Positions 13,698 through 21,339 of a stretch of DNA of 21,966 nt are shown here, in pieces. This DNA comes from Geobacteraceae bacterium (GTDB lineage: Bacteria > Desulfobacterota > Desulfuromonadia > Geobacterales > Geobacteraceae). The DNA lies in contig JAAZOO010000147.1 of the NCBI GenBank assembly GCA_012797715.1, positions 1 through 21,966 of the forward strand, given 5' to 3'. Each line of letters opens with the position of its first letter. Within the stretch, counting starts at the first letter, position 1. The notes under the pieces were generated by a model, which did no database searches, was not told the DNA's origin, and worked only from the letters and a program-made list of their open reading frames with translations. The position numbers and the translations under genes are program-made.

Positions 13698-15196
13698 CAC
13701 AACCCGCTCCTTGCGTCCATTCTCGTTTTCTGGCCGGCAGGCAGCTCCGGCGCCCCCCACTCAACACCGAAAGGGAGCCAGAAAAAGCTCAGTTTCCTCT
13801 CCTCAAGCCGTCTCCGGTACCGGATCAAACCTTTCAGCAGTGCCACATCGGTCCGGTGCTTTTCCGTCCGGAAGTAAAGAAAGGGAAAGAACTCGATGGC
13901 CAGATCGTCTCCTCTCCTCTCATGCCAGTACAGGTTCCAGAGGAAAGAAACCGCCGAATCCCCCGCATCGTTCCATTTCTGCACATAGAGACGCCACAGG
14001 GGCGCCCAGTTCTTTTCAATTCCTTCCTTGTTCAGGATCGGTTCAACCGGGGCGGGAAAGGTAACCGACTTCACCCGGCGCTCGTCTTTCCGGTAGGTGA
14101 AAAGGGGCCAGGCGGCAATCCGCCGCCGTTCCAACCCGTCCACGGTCCACGTCTCCCGGTTGTCCGAATAGAGAAAAAAAAGAAGCCGGTCCCGTTCCTG
14201 CTGGAAACTCTCCGTGTTCATCTCCTCATGGCTGTAGAGCGGCCAGAGATACCAGCGCTTCACCCTATGCTTCCGCCGATCCTCGCTGAAGAAGGGAAGA
14301 AAACGGTCCAGATTCCTGGATTCACTCCGGATGGTTGCAACGAACGGCCAGAAGTAGTCCCGTTCTTCCAGCTTCTTCTCCCGATCCGATACATAACCGA
14401 AAAAGGGCCAGAGGTAGTGACGTTCGGAGCGTTTCGGCGATTCGGAGGACGTATAGAAGGGAAAGAGGTAAAACTTCCGTTCCGGACTGTCGGTATCGAG
14501 GCCCCTTTCCTCCTGAAAGAAGACCGGCCACAGGGCGAATCGCTTGCGGTAGATGCCTTCCTTTTCCGATGCTCCGTACAGCGGCCAGAAATGGAATCCG
14601 CTCTCCTTTTCACCGGATATGAGGGAAAAAAACGGATACAGATAGTTCCTTGTCTCCGTGCCGTTCTTGACGGTCCTCCCGTAGAGGGGAAACAGGACAT
14701 AATGGTATTCATCCCGCCAGAACCGTTCATAGATATCCCCGTAGAACGGGAAAATCGATGTATAGGGGCCGTACTTCTCCGATGTGCCGGAAATATAAAA
14801 GGGGAACACCATGGTTCCCCGCCGCTCCGCCTCGCCCGGACGCGGCGTCCGCTTCTGGAACAGCTTCAGGACCTGCAGGTATTCTCCCTCGCCGCCGGAG
14901 TCATCGGACGCAAGGGGATAGAGGTAGTCGGTCCGCAATGAATCACCCGTCTCCGTTCGATAGAACAGGGGCCGGAGCGCCGTATCCGTGGCGCCCCGGC
15001 TTTTCTGAAGCTTGAACAGGGGGCCCAGGATGGAAAGATTGCTGAACCCGTCCCGGGGACTTTCCCGGTAATCGAAGAGAGGCCAGAAGGTGATGATGGA
15101 ACCTTCCTCCTGCTGCGGCGCGTTCTCTTCCGCGAGAACCGGAGCAGCAGCGGCTGCCAGCAGCAGAAATATGAGAAGTATGGTTTTACAGGGCAT
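13697..15196 (-). CDS. Secreted W/F-P-L/F-Y/F-repeat protein of unknown function coupled to mlaE
   Basis: A 499-residue protein with a clear signal peptide (core ILLIFLLLAAAAAPVLA, residues 6-22). The mature part is dominated by about 18 copies of a short aromatic-proline motif: WPLF 38, GPLF 58, RPLF 75, YPLA 93, FPFY 131, FPFY 149, FPLY 169, YPFF 187, WPLY 204, WPVF 223, FPFY 245, WPFF 263, WPFV 283, LPFF 300, WPLY 318, WPLF 363, FPFL 437 and LPFG 474. The period from 131 to 318 is 17-22 residues, separated by charged turns, which suggests a repeated β-hairpin (barrel, solenoid or sheet). I do not know a named family. The start is the ATG of the signal peptide; upstream ATGs precede a terminator-like hairpin. 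Its TGA overlaps the mlaE ATG, so a role in envelope lipid transport is inferred. Confidence 0.75.
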   Translation of the reverse strand: MPCKTILLIFLLLAAAAAPVLAEENAPQQEEGSIITFWPLFDYRESPRDGFSNLSILGPLFKLQKSRGATDTALRPLFYRTETGDSLRTDYLYPLASDDSGGEGEYLQVLKLFQKRTPRPGEAERRGTMVFPFYISGTSEKYGPYTSIFPFYGDIYERFWRDEYHYVLFPLYGRTVKNGTETRNYLYPFFSLISGEKESGFHFWPLYGASEKEGIYRKRFALWPVFFQEERGLDTDSPERKFYLFPFYTSSESPKRSERHYLWPFFGYVSDREKKLEERDYFWPFVATIRSESRNLDRFLPFFSEDRRKHRVKRWYLWPLYSHEEMNTESFQQERDRLLFFLYSDNRETWTVDGLERRRIAAWPLFTYRKDERRVKSVTFPAPVEPILNKEGIEKNWAPLWRLYVQKWNDAGDSAVSFLWNLYWHERRGDDLAIEFFPFLYFRTEKHRTDVALLKGLIRYRRRLEERKLSFFWLPFGVEWGAPELPAGQKTRMDARSGL

Positions 15197-15266
15197 GGAT
15201 TCGTTCCCGCGGCCTTGGCCTGCACAAACGGGGTGCGATACCTCCCTGTCGTCCGAAGAGGCAGGG

Positions 15267-15316
15267 AAAGAAACGCGCCGCATGTCTCCGCAGTGGCGCG
15301 GAAGGCTATGCGGCGC
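15267..15316 (-). terminator. Terminator-like hairpin between leuD and the repeat-protein gene
   Basis: On the minus strand GCGCCGCAT (15316-15308) pairs perfectly with ATGCGGCGC (15283-15275). A small inner stem of CCGC/GCGG lies within the 24-nt loop. It is followed by GTTTCTTTCCC, a discontinuous T-rich tail. It probably ends leuCD transcripts, at least in part. Confidence 0.5.
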
Positions 15317-15333
15317 AAAAAACGGTGGAATAC

Positions 15334-15861
15334 TCAGTATTTCGTATCGGCGTAATCGACCCATCCGCCGGCAAGAACCAGAGCCTTGTCAAAGGGAGCC
15401 ATTTCAAAGGAGAAGGACTCCTCCCTTTCCCCCCCCCTGATAGTGAGCGTCTGCGCCTCGATATCGAGGGAGACGACTGCATCGGCGCACTCGCGGAAGG
15501 AGAAGAGGGTGTCGATGGCCGGCTTGGGAAGCTCCACGGCAGCCATACCGCAGTTGAACATATTCTGGCGGAAGATGCGGGCAAAGGATTCGGCCACGAC
15601 GACCGTGATCCCGTTCACTTCCAGGACCCACGGAGCATGTTCGCGGGAGGAACCGCATCCGAAATTGGCCCGGGTCACGATCACCCGCGCCTGTTTCGTC
15701 TTTTCACCCTTCGGATCGAATCCGGCGAGCTTCAGGTCTTCCAGGATATAGGGCTTCAGGTCTTGTTTCGTGATTTCAGTAAGATAGCGCGCAGGAATAA
15801 TTTCATCGGTATTTATGTCGTCACGGTCAAGAAACAGTACGGGACCGCCAAAGGTTTTCAT
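15334..15861 (-). CDS. leuD: 3-isopropylmalate dehydratase small subunit
   Basis: A 175-residue aconitase-swivel-domain protein with the signature FGCGSSREHAPW (67-78), preceded by the NTDEIIPARYL segment. It pairs with LeuC to isomerise 2- to 3-isopropylmalate in leucine synthesis. In the substrate-discriminating loop it has YLTE (26-29) rather than a classic YLRT or YLVY, so the related homoaconitate or methylmalate activities cannot be excluded from this loop. Length and form are those of the archaeal-type (LeuC2/LeuD2) enzymes. AGGAG lies 8 nt before the ATG, and the gene follows leuC by 66 bp on the same strand. A hairpin follows the stop codon after about 18 bp. Confidence 0.9.
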   Translation of the reverse strand: MKTFGGPVLFLDRDDINTDEIIPARYLTEITKQDLKPYILEDLKLAGFDPKGEKTKQARVIVTRANFGCGSSREHAPWVLEVNGITVVVAESFARIFRQNMFNCGMAAVELPKPAIDTLFSFRECADAVVSLDIEAQTLTIRGGEREESFSFEMAPFDKALVLAGGWVDYADTKY

Positions 15862-15927
15862 ACATCAATCTCCTGTTGTTCGTGTGTTTGTGTTTGCTTC
15901 TTTGCGCGGGAACCCCTTCCGTCCGCC

Positions 15928-17214
15928 TCAGGGCAGATACTTCCGGGGATCCGCTATCCTTCCCTCAATGGCCGCGGCAGCGCTGCTCGCGGGAGACAGG
16001 AGATGAACCATCCCTCCCTTGCCCATCCGCCCTTGGAAGTTGCGGTTCGTAGTGGCCGCGCAGACCTCGCCCTCCGCCAGAACGCCGGTGCTCATGCCGA
16101 GGCAGGCACCGCAGGTGGGGTTGGTTACACAGAATCCGGCATCCATGAATATCTCGATGAGTCCTTCTTTCAAGGCATCCTGGAAGATCTTGGGGGTTGC
16201 GGGCGAAAGAATTGCCCGGACAGTCGGGGCAATCTTCCTTCCCTTGAGCATGCTCGCGGCGACACGCAGGTCTTCCAGACGTCCGTTGGTGCAGGAGCCG
16301 AGGTACACCTGGTCGACGGGGGTCCCTGCCATCTCCGTGACCGTCTTCACCTGGTCGGGCTTGTAGCCGAAGGTAACCAGCGGTTCCAGCGCGGAAACAT
16401 CAATATCGAATACCTTGTCGTAGACGGCGTCCTCATCGGACCACCATTTCCGGTACTCGTCGACGGCGGCCTCCTGTGAGGAGAACTCACCCTGGATGAA
16501 CGGCCACAGGTACTCCACCGTCACCCGGACCGGCATGCAGATGCCCGAAGTTCCGCCGGCCTCGATGGCCATGTTGGTAAGAGTCATGCGCGACTCCATG
16601 GTCATGGCGTCCACAACCGGACCCCGGAACTCCATAACGCGGTCGGTGGCGCCGTTCACACCAAGCCGTCCGATGACATGGAGAATAACATCCTTGGCGT
16701 ATACCCCCTTCGGCAGGGTTCCGTTCAGGTTGATGCGGATCGTCTTGGGCTCGCGGAAGGCGCAGACACCCTTGAGAATGCCCACTTCCAGGTCGGTGGT
16801 CCCGACACCGGCGGCAAACGCGCCGAAAGCGCCGTGGGTACAGGTATGGGAATCACCCATGATGATGGTGTATCCCGGACGGATGAACCCCTTTTCCGGA
16901 AACAGGGCATGGCAGACGCCGTTGGCTCCCACGTCGAAAAAGTCGGGAATGTTCTGCCGCCGGGCCCAATCGCGCAGTATCTTCGCCTGGGTGGCGGTCT
17001 TGCTGTCCTTGCTGGGAGTAACGTGGTCGATGACCGCCTTGCTCTTTGTCGGGTCGAAAACCCGATCCTTGCCCCGCGCCACCAGATCGGCAATGGCGAT
17101 GGGCGTGGTTATCTCATGACACATGACCACATCGAGCCGGAGAACCTTGGCTCCGGGAAACGGCTCATCAACAAGATGGCCGGCAAAAATCTTTTCCGCT
17201 GTTGTCTTCCCCAT
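15928..17214 (-). CDS. leuC: 3-isopropylmalate dehydratase large subunit
   Basis: A 428-residue aconitase-family catalytic subunit. The [4Fe-4S]-ligating cysteines are visible in VYLGSCTNGR and in NPTCGACLGM. Active-site landmarks MGDSHTCTHGAFG and AIEAGGTSGIC are also present. About 425 residues and the sequence style indicate the archaeal-type LeuC, which also includes homoaconitases. The adjacent leuD supports a role in leucine synthesis. The start is set at MGKTTAEKIF, where GGAAG precedes by 7 nt. Upstream ATGs at 17253 and 17244 add residues absent from the family. The gene has its own promoter and a leader of about 135 nt that carries a 10-bp direct repeat. Confidence 0.92.
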   Translation of the reverse strand: MGKTTAEKIFAGHLVDEPFPGAKVLRLDVVMCHEITTPIAIADLVARGKDRVFDPTKSKAVIDHVTPSKDSKTATQAKILRDWARRQNIPDFFDVGANGVCHALFPEKGFIRPGYTIIMGDSHTCTHGAFGAFAAGVGTTDLEVGILKGVCAFREPKTIRINLNGTLPKGVYAKDVILHVIGRLGVNGATDRVMEFRGPVVDAMTMESRMTLTNMAIEAGGTSGICMPVRVTVEYLWPFIQGEFSSQEAAVDEYRKWWSDEDAVYDKVFDIDVSALEPLVTFGYKPDQVKTVTEMAGTPVDQVYLGSCTNGRLEDLRVAASMLKGRKIAPTVRAILSPATPKIFQDALKEGLIEIFMDAGFCVTNPTCGACLGMSTGVLAEGEVCAATTNRNFQGRMGKGGMVHLLSPASSAAAAIEGRIADPRKYLP

Positions 17215-17311
17215 CAGTTCACTTCCTTTCATCTTTCGTTTCATGTGTGACAATCCGCTGTGTGCCGTACTGCAACTGAAAACAAGAATGCGCCGCTTGT
17301 TCTATCGACGC

Positions 17312-17333
17312 AAAATCACCGGGAAAATCACCG
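17312..17333. repeat. Exact 10-bp direct repeat in the leuC leader
   Basis: AAAATCACCG occurs at 17312-17321 and again at 17324-17333, a 12-bp period (just over one helical turn), between the leuC promoter and the leuC start. This arrangement suits a regulator binding two sites on the same DNA face. It could also be chance. Confidence 0.35.
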
Positions 17334-17355
17334 AAGCAGCTGTAACTTAAGGCAC

Positions 17356-17384
17356 AATTTAAACAAATCGCTCCGAGAAATCAA
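17356..17384 (-). promoter_or_regulatory. Candidate σ70-type promoter of leuC-leuD
   Basis: On the minus strand TTGATT (17384-17379), 17 bases and TAAATT (17361-17356) each match 4 of 6 consensus positions. They lie in an AT-rich stretch (17341-17410) that contrasts with the GC-rich surroundings. Initiation near 17349 gives a leader of about 135 nt. No leucine-rich leader peptide was found in it. Confidence 0.5.
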
Positions 17385-17412
17385 ATTAAATAATAAAAAT
17401 CAGGGTTCCCGT

Positions 17413-17441
17413 TTGTCAGGGAAAGCGCGAGATGCTATAAT
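17413..17441 (+). promoter_or_regulatory. σ70-type promoter of the LOG-family gene
   Basis: TTGTCA (17413-17418), a 17-base spacer and a perfect TATAAT (17436-17441). Initiation near 17448 leaves a leader of about 28 nt before the ATG at 17476. This rules out the longer reading frame that begins at 17260. Confidence 0.7.
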
Positions 17442-17475
17442 TCGGCACCATTTTCAAAGGAGAATGTCCGGTACC

Positions 17476-18504
17476 ATGGAACTGACCTTTACGCGCGACA
17501 ACGGCGAAATCGATACGGTTATCGACGATCTTCTCGAGAAGGCGGGCGGCATCCACCATCCGGCTTTCATTCGGGAAATGATTATCACGGCACTGAAAGC
17601 CGGACAGGAAAGCAACTATCCCGCCGATCTGAAACTGCTCGGCACTACGATGAAGGAAATGCGCTACACCAATAAGGTATTCGCACCGGCGCGGAACAGG
17701 AAAAAGGTTACCATCTTCGGTTCCGCAAGAACCGAACGAAACGACCCCATGTTCGAAAAGTGCGTCAGGTTCAGCCGGAATCTTGCTGAGCAGGGATACA
17801 TGATCATCACCGGAGGAGGGGGAGGCATCATGGAGGCCGGAAATGAAGGCGCCGGTGCGGAAAATTCCTTCGCGGCAAACATCAGACTCCCCTATGAACA
17901 GGCACCCAACTATGTCATGATGGCAAACCCCCGCCTTATTACCTATAAATACTTCTTCACCCGCAAGGTGGCGTTCGTCAAGGAAACCGATGCCATTGCT
18001 GTCTTTCCCGGCGGGTTCGGCACGCTGGACGAGGCCATGGAAGTTTTTACCCTCATCCAGACCGGCAAGACATCTCCCAAACCGCTGGTCCTCGTCGATG
18101 ATGAGGACGGGTACTGGAAAACATGGCTGGAATTCATCAAGGAATGCCTGCTGGGCAAGGGATTCATTTCCGGAGAGGACTTTTCCATCTTCACCATCAC
18201 CCCCAACGAAGATGAGGCCGTTAGAGTCATCGAAGATTTTTACCGGAATTACCACTCCCTCCGGTTCATCAACGGTCACCTCATCCTTCGATTGACGAGG
18301 GAGCTGACCAAGGACAATCTCACAAGCCTCGAGGACGAGTTTCCCGAACTGCGCATCCCGGGCTCGCGCATCTGCTCCTGCTCCCCTCTGCCGGAGGAAT
18401 CGGATGAGCCGGACCTCTTGAAACTCCACCGGATCTCCCTGCGGTTCGACCACCGCCACTACGGTCTCCTCCTGGCCTTTATCAGAAGAATAAACACCTT
18501 CTAA
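17476..18504 (+). CDS. LOG-family (TIGR00730-like) nucleotide phosphoribohydrolase-type protein, long form
   Basis: A 342-residue protein. The Rossmann core (about 75-250) has TIFGSARTERNDP (79-91), ITGGGGGIMEAGNEGA (111-126) and the family signature PGGFGTLDEAMEV (178-190), with the substrate R/K of FFTRKVAF. LOG proteins cleave the N-glycosidic bond of nucleoside 5'-monophosphates; plant and some bacterial members make cytokinins. Extra N-terminal (about 70) and C-terminal (about 95) regions, with CSCSPLPEESDEPDL near 300, distinguish it from the short 180-200-residue form. AAAGGAG lies 13 nt before the chosen ATG; an ATG at 17464 is only 1 nt from that site. The substrate is unknown. Confidence 0.83.
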   Translation: MELTFTRDNGEIDTVIDDLLEKAGGIHHPAFIREMIITALKAGQESNYPADLKLLGTTMKEMRYTNKVFAPARNRKKVTIFGSARTERNDPMFEKCVRFSRNLAEQGYMIITGGGGGIMEAGNEGAGAENSFAANIRLPYEQAPNYVMMANPRLITYKYFFTRKVAFVKETDAIAVFPGGFGTLDEAMEVFTLIQTGKTSPKPLVLVDDEDGYWKTWLEFIKECLLGKGFISGEDFSIFTITPNEDEAVRVIEDFYRNYHSLRFINGHLILRLTRELTKDNLTSLEDEFPELRIPGSRICSCSPLPEESDEPDLLKLHRISLRFDHRHYGLLLAFIRRINTF

Positions 18505-18543
18505 ATTTTTCCGGAGAGATTATTCCTCGGCAAGAAAAAGTGC

Positions 18544-18572
18544 TTGACAACTCCCTTGCTCCTTGCTATCTC
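18544..18572 (+). promoter_or_regulatory. Promoter of the cold-shock gene
   Basis: A perfect TTGACA (18544-18549) followed after 17 bases by TATCTC (18567-18572, a weak -10). It lies in a local low-GC stretch downstream of the LOG gene stop. Initiation near 18579 would produce a leader of about 154 nt. Confidence 0.5.
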
Positions 18573-18578
18573 ATAGCC

Positions 18579-18732
18579 TAAGTAAGTTTCGGAAGTTATC
18601 GCTGAGTAGAGAAAGCACGACGAAGTGGTCTTCACCTCGGTGTTTTTCTGCCTCAAGACTCCGGAAACTTAGATGAAGCGTTCCGTGAAATTTCGGGACT
18701 GAAGTTCCGGAAGCAAGAAAGGAGGTAGGAAA
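18579..18732 (+). promoter_or_regulatory. Structured 5' leader of the cold-shock mRNA
   Basis: TAAGTTTCGGAAGT (18583-18596) can pair with ACTCCGGAAACTTA (18658-18671) apart from one shifted base. Inside it TGAG/CTCA, AAAGCAC/GTGTTTT (with wobble) and CGAAGTG/CACCTCG continue the helix, making a hairpin of about 89 nt. A second, shorter pairing joins GCGTTCCG (18678-18685) with CGGAAGC (18708-18714), just before the AAAGGAGG ribosome site (18718-18725). A long folded leader is a known feature of csp mRNAs, where it senses temperature. This particular fold was found by eye and is not an established family. Confidence 0.5.
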
Positions 18733-18933
18733 ATGGCTCAGGGTAAAGTGAAATGGTTTAACGACGCAAAGGGGTTCGGTTTCATCGAGCAGGAGAACGG
18801 CGAAGACGTATTCGTACATTTCTCCGCCATCGCGGCTGACGGCTTCAAGACCCTCGCTGAAGGCGAGCAGGTTACCTTTGATGTGGTCAGCGGCCCCAAG
18901 GGGCTCCAGGCCGCCAACGTCAAGAAGATGTAA
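18733..18933 (+). CDS. Cold-shock-domain RNA-binding protein (CspA family)
   Basis: A 66-residue single-domain protein with RNP1 KGFGFI (residues 13-18) and RNP2 DVFVHF (25-30), plus the opening GKVKWFND. This is the full CspA fold, a five-stranded OB barrel that binds single-stranded RNA/DNA and melts secondary structure. AAAGGAGG stands 7 nt before the ATG. It is monocistronic, with its own promoter, a structured leader of about 150 nt and a strong terminator 31 bp after the stop. The copy could be cold-induced or constitutive; the long leader favours post-transcriptional control. Confidence 0.95.
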   Translation: MAQGKVKWFNDAKGFGFIEQENGEDVFVHFSAIAADGFKTLAEGEQVTFDVVSGPKGLQAANVKKM

Positions 18934-18964
18934 CATCCTTTTCGGCTGTTCCATCAGACACGAA

Positions 18965-18995
18965 AACCCGCCGGACATTTCCCGGCGGGTTTTTT
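18965..18995 (+). terminator. Strong intrinsic terminator of the cold-shock gene, facing recG
   Basis: AACCCGCCGG (18965-18974) and CCGGCGGGTT (18982-18991) form a perfect 10-bp stem with a 7-nt loop, followed by an unbroken T-run to 18995. On the minus strand the same stem is followed by TTTTCG, so it may also terminate the convergent recG transcript, which ends at 19016. Confidence 0.92.
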
Positions 18996-19015
18996 CATTC
19001 TCTTCCCTCGCCCTT

Positions 19016-21319
19016 TCAGGCAATTCCCGCAAGTTCCAGCCTTCCCCCCCAGCGCCTCAGGAGCTCTTCCCGCAGAAGGACGTTCTCCCCCGACGATAAA
19101 CACGGGTCTCTCTCCACAACGGCAAACGCCTCCGAGCGCGCCTCCTCCAAAATCCGGCCGTCGCGGAGTATGCTTGCCACCCGGAAGTCAGGAAGTCCGG
19201 CTTGGCGGGTACCGAGAAAATCCCCCGGCCCCCGCAACTCAAGATCGGCCTCCGCGATACGGAAGCCGTCCGTTGTCTCTTCCAGTACCCGCAAGCGGCG
19301 CACCGCATCCGACGTGAGTTTTCCGTCGGCCAGAAGGATGCAGCGTGATTGGACGGTCCCCCTCCCAACCCTGCCGCGCAGTTGATGAAGCTGCGTCAAC
19401 CCGAAACGCTCCGCATGCTCCACCACCATGACGGTTGCATTCGGCACGTCGATACCGACCTCGATAACGGTGGTTGCCACAAGGATGTCGATTTCCCTTA
19501 AGGAAAAAGAGCGCATCACCTTCTCTTTTTCTTCCGGCTTCAGCCGTCCGTGGAGAAGCCCGACCCGAAACTCGGGAAATATCTCCCTGGAAAGGTGTTC
19601 CGCCATGGCAACCGCCGCCTTCAGATCGGATTTTTCCGACTCCTCAACCAGCGGGCAGATGAAGTACGCCTGCCTCCCGGCACGCACTTCATCCCGCAGC
19701 ATGCGGTAGACTGTGGCACGATGCGCTTCACAACAGACTTTGGTCGCAACGGGACTCCTCCCCGGCGGTATCTCGTCGATTACCGACAGGGAAAGATCGC
19801 CGTAGACCGTCATGGCAAGGGTGCGCGGTATCGGGGTAGCCGTCATCACCAGAATATGGGGATTCAGCCCCTTTTTCCCGAGCCCTCCCCTCTGAAGGAC
19901 TCCGAAGCGGTGCTGTTCGTCGATGATGCCGAGACCGAGACGATTGAATTCCACTTTTTCCTGGATGACCGCGTGGGTGCCGACGACAATCTTCACCTCC
20001 CCGGATGCAATCGCTTTCAGCACCAGGGCACGCTCCTTGCCCGCGACACGTGATGTGAGGAGAGCAACCGGGACTCCCAGATGGTCACAGGAACGGCGGA
20101 TAGTATGATAATGCTGCTCTGCAAGGATCTCCGTGGGCGCCATAATGGCGGTCTGGCAATCGTTTTCCGCAGCGAGCAGAGCCGCCAGAAGCGCAACCAT
20201 GGTCTTGCCGCTCCCCACATCACCCTGTATCAAACGGTGCATGGGATGGGGGGCTGCCATGTCATCCTTAATTTCGGTGAGAACCCTCTTCTGCGCAGCG
20301 GTAAGACGAAACGGAAGGGTCTTCAGAAGGGGGCGGGTATACCTGTGGGTGACCCGGAAAGGAATCCCCTTCTCACGGAAGGTCCCGTGCTTTTTCATGG
20401 CAAGTCCGAGCTGGAGGAAGAAGAATTCGTCAAAGACGATGGTGCGGTGGGCTTGCGTCGCTCGACCGTTCAGGAGGTCGATATCGGTTTCGTTAGCGGG
20501 AAAGTGCACTTCCCGGAGCGCATCGGAAAGGAGCATCAGGGAATGACGCTCCCGGATTGCGGATGGGACAAAACTCTGAACCGCTGACACATGGGAATCA
20601 ACCACGCATTTCAGAACCTTGCGAAGGGCCTTCTGCTGAAGCCCCTCGGTAAGGGGGTACACGGGAACGGTGCGCCCGAAATTGACGGGATCGGCAGCCA
20701 TGAGTGCGGCGATATCCGCGCCGTCGTCAATCCAGTCGGCTTCCGGATGGTGAATCTCGCGCCGGGAACCGTACTGTACGATCTCTCCGGTGAATATCCC
20801 CCTCTTTCCCCTCTTCCATATCTCCTTCATCTGGCGGGGATTGAAGTTGAACCACTTCATGACGATGGTTCCGGTGTCGTCACCCACCACCGCTTCGAAC
20901 AACTGTCGCCCCCCTTTGGAAGCGACCGACTCCCCGCTGCGCACGACCGCGCAAAACACCTCGGTGCATCCCGGCCGCAACTGGGCAACCGTCCGCAACC
21001 TGCGGCGGTCTTCATAGTGGTTGGGGAGAAGGTAAAGGGCATCCTCGATGGTCGCAACTCCCTTTCGCGCCAAGAGACCGGACATCTTCGGCCCGACCCC
21101 CTTGATGAAACGGATGGGAGTCTCGAGATTCTTCCGGTTCACGGCATTTCGCACCGCGTTCCCGCTCCCCGCATCCCGCGTCGTAGGGGTAGGGGAGAGA
21201 ACCCCCGTACCGTCACGCACCTCAATCCGCACTTCATCGCCCGGCTCCAGACCAAGCGCCTCAAGAACAGTGCCGGGCAGAGGGAGCGAACCGTCCGCAG
21301 AGACCTTGAGAACGAACAT
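19016..21319 (-). CDS. recG: ATP-dependent DNA helicase RecG with an AbrB/SpoVT-like N-terminal domain
   Basis: A 767-residue superfamily-2 helicase that regresses stalled forks and processes recombination intermediates. It has [20 protein letters not shown], an OB-fold wedge region (about 115-200), Walker A GDVGSGKT (366-373), DEQH (467-470), TATPIPRT, and a C-terminal helicase lobe with [10 protein letters not shown]. coli RecG has 693 residues. The extra N-terminal part begins [20 protein letters not shown], then [14 protein letters not shown], a textbook AbrB/MazE/SpoVT swapped-hairpin pattern (residues 1-42). The start at 21319 has GGAAGG 10 nt upstream. An alternative ATG at 21346 overlaps the previous stop. 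It is probably co-transcribed with the metallopeptidase gene. Confidence 0.92.
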   Translation of the reverse strand: MFVLKVSADGSLPLPGTVLEALGLEPGDEVRIEVRDGTGVLSPTPTTRDAGSGNAVRNAVNRKNLETPIRFIKGVGPKMSGLLARKGVATIEDALYLLPNHYEDRRRLRTVAQLRPGCTEVFCAVVRSGESVASKGGRQLFEAVVGDDTGTIVMKWFNFNPRQMKEIWKRGKRGIFTGEIVQYGSRREIHHPEADWIDDGADIAALMAADPVNFGRTVPVYPLTEGLQQKALRKVLKCVVDSHVSAVQSFVPSAIRERHSLMLLSDALREVHFPANETDIDLLNGRATQAHRTIVFDEFFFLQLGLAMKKHGTFREKGIPFRVTHRYTRPLLKTLPFRLTAAQKRVLTEIKDDMAAPHPMHRLIQGDVGSGKTMVALLAALLAAENDCQTAIMAPTEILAEQHYHTIRRSCDHLGVPVALLTSRVAGKERALVLKAIASGEVKIVVGTHAVIQEKVEFNRLGLGIIDEQHRFGVLQRGGLGKKGLNPHILVMTATPIPRTLAMTVYGDLSLSVIDEIPPGRSPVATKVCCEAHRATVYRMLRDEVRAGRQAYFICPLVEESEKSDLKAAVAMAEHLSREIFPEFRVGLLHGRLKPEEKEKVMRSFSLREIDILVATTVIEVGIDVPNATVMVVEHAERFGLTQLHQLRGRVGRGTVQSRCILLADGKLTSDAVRRLRVLEETTDGFRIAEADLELRGPGDFLGTRQAGLPDFRVASILRDGRILEEARSEAFAVVERDPCLSSGENVLLREELLRRWGGRLELAGIA

Positions 21320-21339
21320 TGAAAACCCGCCTTCCGTTT

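Noticed and set aside
13670..14941. 423-residue plus-strand reading frame over the repeat protein
   Set aside because: It is the mirror of a repetitive gene, and its apparent periodicity comes from the opposite strand. There is no ribosome site or family.
15325..16479. 384-residue plus-strand reading frame over leuD and leuC
   Set aside because: It is antisense to two certain enzyme genes and has no independent support.
17215..17349. Leucine leader-peptide attenuator or T-box ahead of leuC
   Set aside because: No short reading frame with leucine codons, no T-box core and no terminator were seen in the leader.
17260..17475. N-terminal extension of the LOG gene from an ATG at 17260
   Set aside because: It would be translated from DNA upstream of a near-perfect promoter (17413-17441) and through the leuC control region.
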